From Salinibacterium sp. (GTDB lineage Bacteria > Actinomycetota > Actinomycetes > Actinomycetales > Microbacteriaceae), in the NCBI GenBank assembly GCA_004297555.1, contig SCSV01000022.1:1-5472 (forward strand): a stretch of 5,472 nt of DNA. Direction: 5' to 3'. This document shows, piece by piece, positions 1-5,472 of this stretch; the stretch's first letter is position 1, and every line of letters starts with the position of its first letter. A program made the translations under genes and the position numbers. Under the pieces are notes generated by a model. That model was not told the origin of the DNA, did not search any database, and was given only the letters and a program-made list of their open reading frames with translations.

Positions 1-1
1 T

Positions 2-34
2 AACCGCGTGGCCAAGACCCCGAAAGCGAAATAG
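2..34 (+). CDS. Possible C-terminal end of an upstream gene (partial)
   Basis: From base 2 a frame reads NRVAKTPKAK and stops at TAG 32-34. The basic, Lys- and Ala-containing tail and the mostly G/C third positions would suit the last codons of a high-GC bacterial gene that starts to the left of the window. Ten codons are far too few for identification, and an open frame of this length arises easily by chance. No function is proposed. If real, it would lie in the same direction as hipB with about 65-70 bases between them. Confidence 0.22.
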   Translation, partial: NRVAKTPKAK

Positions 35-62
35 ACACCGCTAACCGTCAGAATATTGATCT

Positions 63-100
63 TTAGCTAGCTAATTTGCGTTAACCAGTGGGATACTGGT
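63..100 (+). promoter_or_regulatory. Candidate hipBA promoter/operator with two inverted repeats
   Basis: The first palindrome is TTAGCTAGCTAA at 63-74, a perfect 12-base self-complement. The second is ACCAGT (84-89), five bases, then ACTGGT (95-100), a perfect 6-base inverted repeat that ends on the possible GTG start at 99. Between and partly inside them TAATTT (72-77) fits the loose TANNNT -10 of high-GC Gram-positives and would place transcription start near base 84. No convincing -35 was found. Known hipBA operons are autorepressed by HipB binding inverted repeats near the promoter, so one or both repeats are plausible operators. The assignment is inferred from position and symmetry only. 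Confidence 0.5.
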
Positions 101-104
101 GTTT

Positions 105-416
105 ATGGATGCGCGATCAGTCGATGATTGGGAACAGAGCCTTGGCGAGCAGGTGCGGTCGCTGCGCATCGCCGCCCTGATCTCACAAGATGAACTCGCC
201 GCGCGGGCCAACATCAGCATCGGCGCGCTGCGCACTCTCGAACGCGGAGAAGGATCGAGCCTCAAGACACTCATTCGCGTCGCGCGCGTGCTCGGTCGAA
301 CCGACTGGCTCGCCTCGTTCGATCCGAGAGGCGAAGGTCCGAGCCCGATCGAGCTGCTGCGCGAAACCCGGCGGCAACGCCCGCGGCCCCAGCGAGTGCC
401 CCGAGCGCGACTCTGA
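105..416 (+). CDS. hipB: HipB-like XRE-family antitoxin / transcriptional repressor
   Basis: This is a small DNA-binding protein of about 103 residues, predicted to neutralise the adjacent HipA-like kinase and repress their shared promoter. Residues from about 13 to 68 form a Cro/C1 (XRE) helix-turn-helix. It reads LGEQVRSLRIAALISQDELA, followed by a recognition-helix region (ISIGALRTLERGEG) and a closing LIRVARVLG helix. The Arg-rich C-terminal tail (RRQRPRPQRVPRARL) is outside the fold. ATG 105 is chosen. GTG 99, two codons upstream and in frame, is an alternative, but it sits inside the second inverted repeat. Neither start has a strong Shine-Dalgarno, though a weak TGGGA lies at 89-93. 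The stop TGA (414-416) shares its last base with the hipA start, typical of translationally coupled hipBA pairs. The family call is firm. The antitoxin role rests on the HTH plus the hipA neighbour. Confidence 0.88.
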   Translation: MDARSVDDWEQSLGEQVRSLRIAALISQDELAARANISIGALRTLERGEGSSLKTLIRVARVLGRTDWLASFDPRGEGPSPIELLRETRRQRPRPQRVPRARL

Positions 417-1732
417 TGGCCGCCCCCGCGTACGTGCCCGTCGATCTCGTCGAGGTCGTCGCGTGGGGGCAACGCGTCGGCGCGATTGCGCCCGGGCAGC
501 GCGGAGCGTACGTGTTCGAGTACGACCCCGCCTGGATTCGGGGCGGAATCGAGCTCGCCCCGGCAATCATGCCCCTCGCCCGAAAGCTTTACGCCTTTCC
601 CGGGCTGCCCGCCGAGACGTTCCATGGGTTGCCTCCCACGGTCGCGGATTCGCTGCCCGACCGATTCGGGAACAGCATCGTGGATGCTTGGCTCGCCCGG
701 AATTCGATCCCGGCCGAGCGAGTCACCGCCCTCGACCGTCTTGCCTACCTGGGCGAGAGGGGAATGGGGGCGCTGGGCTTTCGCCCCGACCGCACCCCCA
801 GCCTTCCGCCACCGACCGCGCTCGACCTCGGCGACCTCGTGCGCTCGGCCCGCCGGGCTGTCACGGGCTCACTCGCGAGTGAGAGCGAATCGCAAGCCGC
901 CCTGCGCCGCATCATCGAAGTGGGCACGAGCGCCGGCGGCGCGCGCGCCAAGGCCATCGTCAACGTGAATCCCGCCACCGACGAGATCCGCTCGGGGCAC
1001 GTCGCACCCGCGGAGGGCTTCGAGCCGTGGCTGCTGAAGTTCGACGGTGTGGGCGGCGATGAACGGCTCGGCACGGGCAGCAACTACGGGCGGGTGGAGT
1101 ACGCGTACTCGCTCATGGCGCGAGCCGCGGGCATCCGCATGTCGCCGACCAGGCTGCTCGAAGAGAACGGTCGCGCCCACTTCATGACCCGGCGCTTCGA
1201 CCGCACGGATGCCGGCGAGCGCTTGCACCTGCAGAGCCTCTGCGGCATGGACGGGCTCGACTTCAATGCGATCCGCGTCAACGACTACTCACAACTGTTC
1301 ACGCGCATCCGCGCCCTGGGCCTTCCCGAGAGCGATGTCAACCAGGCCTACCTGCGCATGGTCTTCAATGTCTTCGCCGCCAATTGCGACGACCACACCA
1401 AGAACTTCGCGTTTCTGATGAACCGAGATGGCAGGTGGTCGCTGGCTCCTGCCTACGATCTGACTCACGCCTACTCGCCGACGAGCCATTGGCTCAGCGA
1501 GCACCTGATGAGCGTTAACGGAAAGTTCCGCGACATCCGCCGCGCCGACCTCCTGGCGGTCGCCGACGAATTCGGCATCGAGCGCGCCATCACCGCGATC
1601 GGTGCAGTGCGAGACGCGGTCGAGTCGTGGCCGGAATTCGCGGATGCCGCCGGGCTCTCCAACGAGCTGACCGATGAGATCGCGAAAGACTTCGTGGTAC
1701 ACCCCCCGGGACTTGAACCCGGCGCGATCTAG
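416..1732 (+). CDS. hipA: HipA-like serine/threonine protein kinase toxin
   Basis: This 438-residue cytoplasmic kinase is the expected toxin of a HipBA type II toxin-antitoxin pair. E. coli HipA phosphorylates glutamyl-tRNA synthetase and causes growth arrest and persistence; the target here cannot be read from sequence. The N-terminal subdomain (about 13-118) includes FEYDPAWIRGGIEL and the FHGLPPTVADSLPDRFGN block. The kinase core (about 165-395) has a GTSAGGARAK loop (170-179), in which Ser172 lines up with the autophosphorylated Ser150 of E. coli HipA. It also has a likely ATP-binding Lys208 (WLLKF), RFDR (260-263), the catalytic NCDDHTKN block (323-330, catalytic Asp325) and a metal-binding Asp348 (PAYDL). 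All key kinase residues are present, so the enzyme looks active. It starts at ATG 416, overlapping the hipB stop by one base. The last 11-12 residues (VHPPGLEPGAI) are odd. They are the antisense translation of a tRNA-3'-end-like sequence, so the native C-terminus may have been replaced. Confidence 0.92.
   Translation: MAAPAYVPVDLVEVVAWGQRVGAIAPGQRGAYVFEYDPAWIRGGIELAPAIMPLARKLYAFPGLPAETFHGLPPTVADSLPDRFGNSIVDAWLARNSIPAERVTALDRLAYLGERGMGALGFRPDRTPSLPPPTALDLGDLVRSARRAVTGSLASESESQAALRRIIEVGTSAGGARAKAIVNVNPATDEIRSGHVAPAEGFEPWLLKFDGVGGDERLGTGSNYGRVEYAYSLMARAAGIRMSPTRLLEENGRAHFMTRRFDRTDAGERLHLQSLCGMDGLDFNAIRVNDYSQLFTRIRALGLPESDVNQAYLRMVFNVFAANCDDHTKNFAFLMNRDGRWSLAPAYDLTHAYSPTSHWLSEHLMSVNGKFRDIRRADLLAVADEFGIERAITAIGAVRDAVESWPEFADAAGLSNELTDEIAKDFVVHPPGLEPGAI
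1690..1724 (-). repeat. tRNA 3'-end-like sequence (possible att remnant), copy 1
   Basis: Read on the minus strand, 1722 down to 1695 has exact tRNA 3'-end geometry. T-stem CCGGG, seven-base loop TTCAAGT and closing stem CCCGG come first (five perfect pairs, with the TTC of the T loop correctly placed). Then follow a seven-base acceptor strand GGGGTGT, discriminator A and CCA (1695-1697). No matching 5' half (acceptor ACACCCC, D arm, anticodon arm) was found at about 1725-1775, so this is not a complete tRNA gene. It overlaps the last codons of hipA. Together with the weaker copy at 3904-3938 it forms a direct repeat. Such 3' fragments are typical scars of integration at tRNA genes, but chance resemblance in GC-rich DNA is possible. 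Confidence 0.5.
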
Positions 1733-1762
1733 TCCGGAATCACCCCTACGCGCCCGAGAAGG

Positions 1763-1768
1763 TACCAT
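1763..1768 (+). promoter_or_regulatory. Candidate -10 element for the acyltransferase gene
   Basis: TACCAT in the hipA-acyltransferase spacer fits a TANNNT -10 hexamer. It would start transcription near 1775, leaving an untranslated leader of about 70 bases before TTG 1845. No recognisable -35 lies 16-18 bases upstream (sequence near 1740 is CACCCC-rich). The gap of about 110 bases after hipA makes a separate promoter reasonable. The specific hexamer is a weak call. Confidence 0.25.
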
Positions 1769-1829
1769 CGGCGGATGGGAGGTTCACGACGAGCTCCTGC
1801 ATTGCCACAATATGGACCACGAAAGGGCC

Positions 1830-1835
1830 GGAGGG
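1830..1835 (+). promoter_or_regulatory. Shine-Dalgarno site that decides the TTG 1845 start
   Basis: GGAGGG at 1830-1835 ends nine bases before TTG 1845, close to ideal spacing. Upstream ATG 1812 has its nearest purine-rich site (GGGAGG, 1777-1782) 29 bases away, too far to act. Downstream ATG 1899 has no such site. This is the main reason for choosing the TTG start for the acyltransferase. Confidence 0.6.
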
Positions 1836-1844
1836 ATTCCTAGT

Positions 1845-3869
1845 TTGACTGAATCCGCTGGAACTCGGCAGAAGCGTTTGGCGCAATCGCGCGGCGCAAT
1901 GCTGCCGGAGATCCAGGCTTTGCGAGCCATCGCGGTCTTGGGAGTTATTGGATTTCACCTTTGGCCCGAGCGTCTGACCGGGGGATACGTCGGTGTCGAC
2001 GTCTTCTTTGTGATTTCCGGGTACCTGATCATTGGCCACCTGGTCCGCCGCCCCGACGTTTCTCTTGGCCAGTTCTGGGCACGGCGCGCGAGGCGCCTTC
2101 TGCCGGCGAGTTTGCTTGTTCTCGCGGTGACAGGTATTACGACCTACTTGCTCTTACCTCAGATCGTCTGGCGACAGTGGTTCCAGGAAATCGCTGCGGC
2201 CGGGGCCTACGTCGAGAACTGGCTGCTCGCCCTGAACAGCGTCGATTACCTTGGCGCTGAGAACAGCGCATCTCCGGTGCAGCACTATTGGTCGCTCTCC
2301 GTGGAGGAGCAATTCTACGTCGTCTGGCCTATCCTCATCCTGCTCGTCGTTGCATGCTTTCGGAAGAACCGCACCCAAGCGATCCTCGGCTTGCTCGCTG
2401 TGGTCGCGACGGCATCGCTCGTCTACTCGATCATCAGCGTGTTAGACAACGACCCCGCGGCGTATTTCTCGACCCTCAGCCGTGCGTGGGAGTTTGGCAT
2501 CGGGGGAATCCTCGCCATAGTTGGCGCCCACAATGCGGGCCCGCGCACGCGCCTTGCCGTCAGCGCGCTGGGCCTTGCCACGATTGCCGCCAGCATGTTC
2601 ACATTCACCAAGTCAACTCCGTTTCCCGGCGCTCTTGCGTTGGTGCCTGTAGTCGGCGCGATCGCAGTTATCTGGGCCGGCGAGCCAATCGGACTCAGCC
2701 GGGTCATGCGTTGGCGCCCCGTCCAGTGGATCGGGGACGTGTCATACTCCACATACCTGTGGCACTGGCCGCCGATCGTGATCCTCCCGTTGTTACTTGG
2801 GGGCGAGCTCACCATGCCCATGAAGGTCCTGATTCTCGCGGGTTCGCTTGCCCTTGGCGGGCTGACAAAGCAACTTGTAGAGGACCCGATCCGCAATAGC
2901 GTCCCGCTCATTGCGCGTCCGGCGTGGGTGACCCTTGCGGCTGCTGGGATGGTCGGACTTCTTGTGGCCGGATCGTCTGGGCTCGTGTTTGCGCAGATGT
3001 CGAAACCCGCCGTCGTCGCTGTCGTCGTACCCCACTCGCCGTGCGTCGGAGCGGCAGCCCTTAGCTGTGCCCACCCATACCGAGTTGAAAAATTTACCGA
3101 TCCCGTGTTCGCCGAAACGGACATTGGAGTTGGCGTCCTGCCCGATGACGCGTGCAAGCAAGACGTCGAGGACCCGACTGTGATCATTTGCGAGAAGGGT
3201 GACACAACCCGTCCGACGGCGACGATCGCCCTCGTCGGCGACTCCCATGCGGGACAGTACCTTGTACCTCTGGATCTCTATGGCCGGTCCCACGGCTTGA
3301 AAATAGTCGCCTACCTGAAGAGTTGGTGCGCTGGCACGGGGGTCGATGGTGTCGCTGCCGCCCACTATGACACCGAGAGCGCGGTAGGCAGCTGCGCACG
3401 CTGGGGAAAAGATGTCCTCGCTGACGTAGCGGCCGACAAGACAATCGCAACAGTGGTGTTCGCGAACTTCACATACCGCTATACCGCGGCCGCCGGGTCA
3501 ACCCACCAGATTACCGCGGCAGACTTCCAGAGCGCTTGGTCGCAGTTGCCCGGGAAGACGATTGTCGCCTTGCGGGACAACCCATCCACCGGCGGCGACA
3601 TTCCGAAGTGTGTTGCCCTGCACATGCGCGAATACGACCCGTGCACCTTTCCTCTGCCCGTCTACCGCAACCCGATGCTTGAAGCTGCCTCGGCAGAACA
3701 TTTTGCGGTGGTGGATATGGACGACATCCTCTGCTCGGCCCAGACCTGCCACGCCGTCATCGGAGGACTCGTCGTTTATTTCGGTTCCCACCACTTCACC
3801 TCCATGTTCGCGAGCACACTCGCTCCATACATCGGTGATCGCATCATCGCCGCATCCCCAAGGGCTTGA
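1845..3869 (+). CDS. OafA-type membrane acyltransferase (acyltransferase-3 + SGNH domain)
   Basis: This is a 674-residue integral membrane protein predicted to transfer an acyl (often acetyl) group across the membrane and onto an extracytoplasmic glycan. The acyltransferase-3 domain (about 20-345) opens with EIQALRAIAVLGVIGFHLWP, including the conserved Arg27 and His38. It continues with GYVGVDVFFVISGYLI, RRARRLLPAS, the signature SLSVEEQFYVVWP (150-162) and YSTYLWHWPP (301-310). About ten hydrophobic segments are visible, plus a linker helix at about 362-384. The extracytoplasmic part (385-674) carries ten Cys, so several disulfides are likely. It has an SGNH fold with LVGDSHAGQY (nucleophile Ser467), RDNP (577-580) and a terminal block YFGSHHFT. 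In that block Gly647 stands where the catalytic Asp of DxxH is expected; the His650 equivalent is kept. TTG 1845 is chosen for its strong ribosome site. ATG 1812 (11 residues longer) and ATG 1899 are alternatives. Its acceptor is unknown; the neighbouring teichoic-acid-type gene suggests a wall polymer. Confidence 0.9.
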   Translation: MTESAGTRQKRLAQSRGAMLPEIQALRAIAVLGVIGFHLWPERLTGGYVGVDVFFVISGYLIIGHLVRRPDVSLGQFWARRARRLLPASLLVLAVTGITTYLLLPQIVWRQWFQEIAAAGAYVENWLLALNSVDYLGAENSASPVQHYWSLSVEEQFYVVWPILILLVVACFRKNRTQAILGLLAVVATASLVYSIISVLDNDPAAYFSTLSRAWEFGIGGILAIVGAHNAGPRTRLAVSALGLATIAASMFTFTKSTPFPGALALVPVVGAIAVIWAGEPIGLSRVMRWRPVQWIGDVSYSTYLWHWPPIVILPLLLGGELTMPMKVLILAGSLALGGLTKQLVEDPIRNSVPLIARPAWVTLAAAGMVGLLVAGSSGLVFAQMSKPAVVAVVVPHSPCVGAAALSCAHPYRVEKFTDPVFAETDIGVGVLPDDACKQDVEDPTVIICEKGDTTRPTATIALVGDSHAGQYLVPLDLYGRSHGLKIVAYLKSWCAGTGVDGVAAAHYDTESAVGSCARWGKDVLADVAADKTIATVVFANFTYRYTAAAGSTHQITAADFQSAWSQLPGKTIVALRDNPSTGGDIPKCVALHMREYDPCTFPLPVYRNPMLEAASAEHFAVVDMDDILCSAQTCHAVIGGLVVYFGSHHFTSMFASTLAPYIGDRIIAASPRA

Positions 3870-3876
3870 ACCCCGC
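3855..3876 (-). repeat. T-arm-like sequence over the acyltransferase stop (weak)
   Basis: On the minus strand, CGGGG (3875-3871), loop TTCAAGC (3870-3864) and CCTTG (3863-3859) form a T-arm-like hairpin with three Watson-Crick and two G-T pairs. Unlike copy 1, no CCA follows at the right distance. The core on the plus strand (GGGCTTGAA) is shared exactly with the copy at 3904-3938. The acyltransferase stop TGA (3867-3869) lies inside the loop. This may be a decayed third copy or chance. Confidence 0.28.
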
Positions 3877-3903
3877 ACGACACAATGAATGCCCGCCGCG
3901 TGT

Positions 3904-3938
3904 CTTCGTGGTATTCCCCCGGGGGCTTGAATCCGACA
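3904..3938 (-). repeat. tRNA 3'-end-like sequence, degenerate copy 2
   Basis: This is a gapless match to 1690-1724. It begins with ten identical bases (CTTCGTGGTA) and keeps C-rich, G-rich and CTTGAA blocks at the same spacing, with 27 of 35 positions identical by eye. On the minus strand it keeps a T-loop TTCAAGC, the acceptor-like GGGGAAT, discriminator A and CCA (3909-3911). Two T-stem pairs are broken, so it is not a functional T arm. It contains the perfect palindrome CCCCCGGGGG (3916-3925). The two copies lie 2214 bases apart in direct orientation and bracket the acyltransferase gene. Confidence 0.45.
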
Positions 3939-3939
3939 A

Positions 3940-3966
3940 GCGCTGATTAGCGCCTAATTCGCGCTA
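3940..3966. terminator. Hairpin between convergent genes, possible terminator
   Basis: GCGCT (3940-3944), loop GATT, AGCGC (3949-3953) forms a perfect five-pair hairpin just beyond the minus-strand stop codon (3954-3956). An overlapping alternative pairs TAGCGC (3948-3953) with GCGCTA (3961-3966) around a seven-base loop. The site sits between two converging genes, where a bidirectional terminator would be expected. No U-tract follows on either strand and the stems are short, so the terminator role is tentative. Confidence 0.33.
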
Positions 3967-5472
3967 TCCGCCCCAATGGCCCGATAGAACTGCTCAACCG
4001 CCTGGGCGTTGTGGGCATCGCCGTCGAATCCCGGTGCTGGGATGTCCCCGGCCAGGACGCGGCGCATCCCCGCCGCGAGCGCGTCGACCGTGGCTTCGAC
4101 GATAAGCCCGGTTCCCTCCGGGAGCGCGTCCGACACCGATCCGAAATCAACCGTCAAGACCGGCAACCCCACGAGCATCGCCTCGAAGATCACCATCGGC
4201 TGACCTTCATAGTTGCTTGACATCACGAAGCAATCAGCGGCGGCCATGACCGCATGGGGATTGACCTGGTGCCCCGTGAGCCACACCGCGCCGGCCAGGT
4301 CCAGTTCGACGACCAGATCCTGTAGGTAGCCGAGGAGTGGCCCGGTACCGACGATGACCAGGCGCGTGTTTGGGTCGTCGCGGTGGACGAGGGCGAATGC
4401 CCGGATAAGACGTTCGTGGTTCTTTTCGGGTGAGATTCGCCCGACAGTCATGAAGGTCTTGGGGGCGCGCCGGTTCAGAAGGTCTTCCGCCCAGTCCGGG
4501 CGCTCGCCAGTGACTTCGTCTGTTGTTGCAATGTCCAGCGGCACGGCGGCGTTCTCTCGTACCCGCCGCACGCTGACGAGATTGTCGGATGACTCGAACT
4601 TCTCGGCCGGGGCGTACTTCGATAGGGCCTGAGCATTTACGCGCGCCAGCGCGGGTGACACTGAAACAAGGTGGTCGTACTCCTGATACAGCGTGAAAAT
4701 GCCGCGCAGGGTGCGCCGTTGTGGCCGCTTTCCGTTCACCTCGCGATTTGAATCCGCCACCATGTCGTTGTGCATCCAAATCGACCGCGTCGCCCCGGGC
4801 GCATGAAGCATGAGCACCGCCCACAACCCGCCGTATCCACTGAAGTCGATGCAAAAATCAAACGTCGTGGACCCAAAGAGGCGGGTCCATTCGTCGTCCC
4901 AGAGTTGGCGAAGTGTCGGGTTCGATGCATGCGACCGCAAGTCCGCGCGAGCTTCGGTGAACCGACGTAAGAGGTGCGCGAACTTCGACCCGTTCATCCC
5001 GCCGACTCGAGCGAATTGCCTGACGCTGGGATGAACCTGGCGCTGGTTGTTGAGAATGAGGGCAGTTCTTCGGCTGGTGAAGATGATCGATACGTCGAAC
5101 AGCGAGTGGTCGATTTGGTCGAGAAGGTTCAACAGTGACGACGAAATACCGTTCGGCGCGAAACGACCGGCGTTGATGAGCACGGTCCGACGAGCCGTCT
5201 TGGTCGTCCCGTAGACGATCTGCCCACCGGGCTTCTTGCGGAAGACAACGTCGATGACGCGAGAAGTCGCTGCGCCATCTTCGTGCGCAGAGAATCGCTG
5301 TCGCATGCTCGCATAGTTCTTGGCGATCGAGTGATCTTGCGTCCCGGCCGCGAGTTTCGCAATTTCGGCAGCAAGATCTTCCACAGTCGTAACCACCGGG
5401 CCCGGCCACTCAGAGGGCTCAAAATAGAGGCCGCGATGACCCGCATAGTCCTCGATATCCGGGAGATCGGAA
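3954..5472 (-). CDS. CDP-glycerol glycerophosphotransferase-like / GT4 glycosyltransferase fusion (5' end outside window)
   Basis: The frame is open from stop TAG (3954-3956) to the right edge, giving 505 visible residues with the N-terminus missing. The first residues at the edge read SDLPDIEDYAGHRGLYFEPS, then EWPGPVVTTVEDLAAEI and, near residue 60-75, FSAHEDGAATSRVIDVVF. This matches the closing part of TagB/TagF-type CDP-glycerol glycerophosphotransferases (RGxYF, PGP, then a DDG-type tail). GTG 5396 is therefore internal and not the true start. From about residue 92 a GT-B fold begins (VLINAGRFAPNGISSSLLNLL). Its donor-binding half has VGRISPEKNHERL (Arg345, Lys350), VIVGTGP and the EX7E motif EGQPMVIFE (Glu422 and Glu430), typical of retaining GT4 enzymes. 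No signal peptide or membrane segment is visible, so it probably acts at the inner membrane face. The likely role is polymerising and/or glycosylating a glycerol-phosphate wall teichoic-type polymer; the sugar donor is unknown. It converges on the acyltransferase gene. Confidence 0.85.
   Translation of the reverse strand, partial: SDLPDIEDYAGHRGLYFEPSEWPGPVVTTVEDLAAEIAKLAAGTQDHSIAKNYASMRQRFSAHEDGAATSRVIDVVFRKKPGGQIVYGTTKTARRTVLINAGRFAPNGISSSLLNLLDQIDHSLFDVSIIFTSRRTALILNNQRQVHPSVRQFARVGGMNGSKFAHLLRRFTEARADLRSHASNPTLRQLWDDEWTRLFGSTTFDFCIDFSGYGGLWAVLMLHAPGATRSIWMHNDMVADSNREVNGKRPQRRTLRGIFTLYQEYDHLVSVSPALARVNAQALSKYAPAEKFESSDNLVSVRRVRENAAVPLDIATTDEVTGERPDWAEDLLNRRAPKTFMTVGRISPEKNHERLIRAFALVHRDDPNTRLVIVGTGPLLGYLQDLVVELDLAGAVWLTGHQVNPHAVMAAADCFVMSSNYEGQPMVIFEAMLVGLPVLTVDFGSVSDALPEGTGLIVEATVDALAAGMRRVLAGDIPAPGFDGDAHNAQAVEQFYRAIGADSAN

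Noticed and set aside
190..882. Long plus-strand open frame across hipB and hipA, and similar long minus-strand frames over the same region
   Set aside because: They are Arg/Pro/Ser-rich shadow frames of high-GC coding sequence, with no domain features. They contradict the clearly recognisable hipB and hipA frames.
1690..1775. Complete tRNA gene on the minus strand
   Set aside because: The T arm, acceptor strand and CCA are present, but no matching 5' acceptor strand, D arm or anticodon stem-loop could be built from the sequence at 1725-1775.
1674..1844. Longer N-terminus for the acyltransferase from ATG 1674
   Set aside because: It would overlap the hipA end in another frame and translate the tRNA-like segment (YTPRDLNPAR). 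It has no family similarity, whereas TTG 1845 has a well-spaced GGAGGG site and gives a normal N-terminus.
2423..3365. Minus-strand open frames opposite the acyltransferase
   Set aside because: Low-complexity composition and no motifs. The opposite strand encodes a well-conserved membrane acyltransferase throughout.
3916..3925. CCCCCGGGGG as a stand-alone terminator stem
   Set aside because: It is a loopless palindrome without a following U-tract, and is better explained as part of the degenerate tRNA-like repeat.
5394..5396. GTG 5396 as the true start of the minus-strand glycosyltransferase
   Set aside because: The frame stays open to the window edge, and the upstream codons carry conserved glycerophosphotransferase residues, so this GTG is internal.
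1..5472. CRISPR array, insertion sequence or transposase
   Set aside because: No regularly spaced short repeats, terminal inverted repeats flanking a transposase, or transposase/integrase motifs were seen on either strand.

Overview
The window looks like a chromosomal segment of a high-GC Gram-positive bacterium. Codon third positions are strongly G/C, GTG and TTG are plausible starts, and the surface-polymer enzymes are of types common in Actinobacteria. A member of the Microbacteriaceae would fit, but that is an inference from style, not proof.

Layout from left to right: (1) bases 2-34 may be the last codons of an upstream gene. (2) Bases 63-100 hold two perfect inverted repeats in front of a hipB-like antitoxin gene (about 105-416). 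It overlaps by one base a hipA-like serine/threonine kinase toxin gene (416-1732), giving a compact toxin-antitoxin operon. (3) The last codons of hipA run through a sequence that, read on the minus strand, has the exact geometry of a tRNA 3' end: T arm, acceptor strand, discriminator base and CCA. (4) A spacer of about 110 bases leads to a large membrane acyltransferase gene (best start TTG 1845, end 3869). It has an acyltransferase-3 membrane domain followed by an extracytoplasmic SGNH domain. (5) A short convergent intergenic region (3870-3953) holds a second, degenerate copy of the tRNA-like sequence and a hairpin. (6) On the minus strand, from 3954 to beyond the right edge, lies a large gene open at its 5' end. 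Its visible part is the tail of a CDP-glycerol glycerophosphotransferase (TagB/TagF-like) domain fused to a complete GT4-type glycosyltransferase domain.

Functionally, the right two thirds look like part of a cell-wall glycopolymer (teichoic-acid-like) locus. The fused transferase would build or glycosylate the polymer and the membrane acyltransferase would acylate a surface glycan. The hipBA pair is an accessory module next to it. The imperfect repeats of tRNA-like sequence at the end of hipA and after the acyltransferase suggest old site-specific integration or recombination boundaries, although no integrase is visible here.

Two points most deserve a second look. One is the set of tRNA-3'-end-like sequences at the gene ends. 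The other is the SGNH domain, where the Asp of the usual DxxH block is Gly. No complete tRNA, rRNA, CRISPR array or insertion sequence was found.
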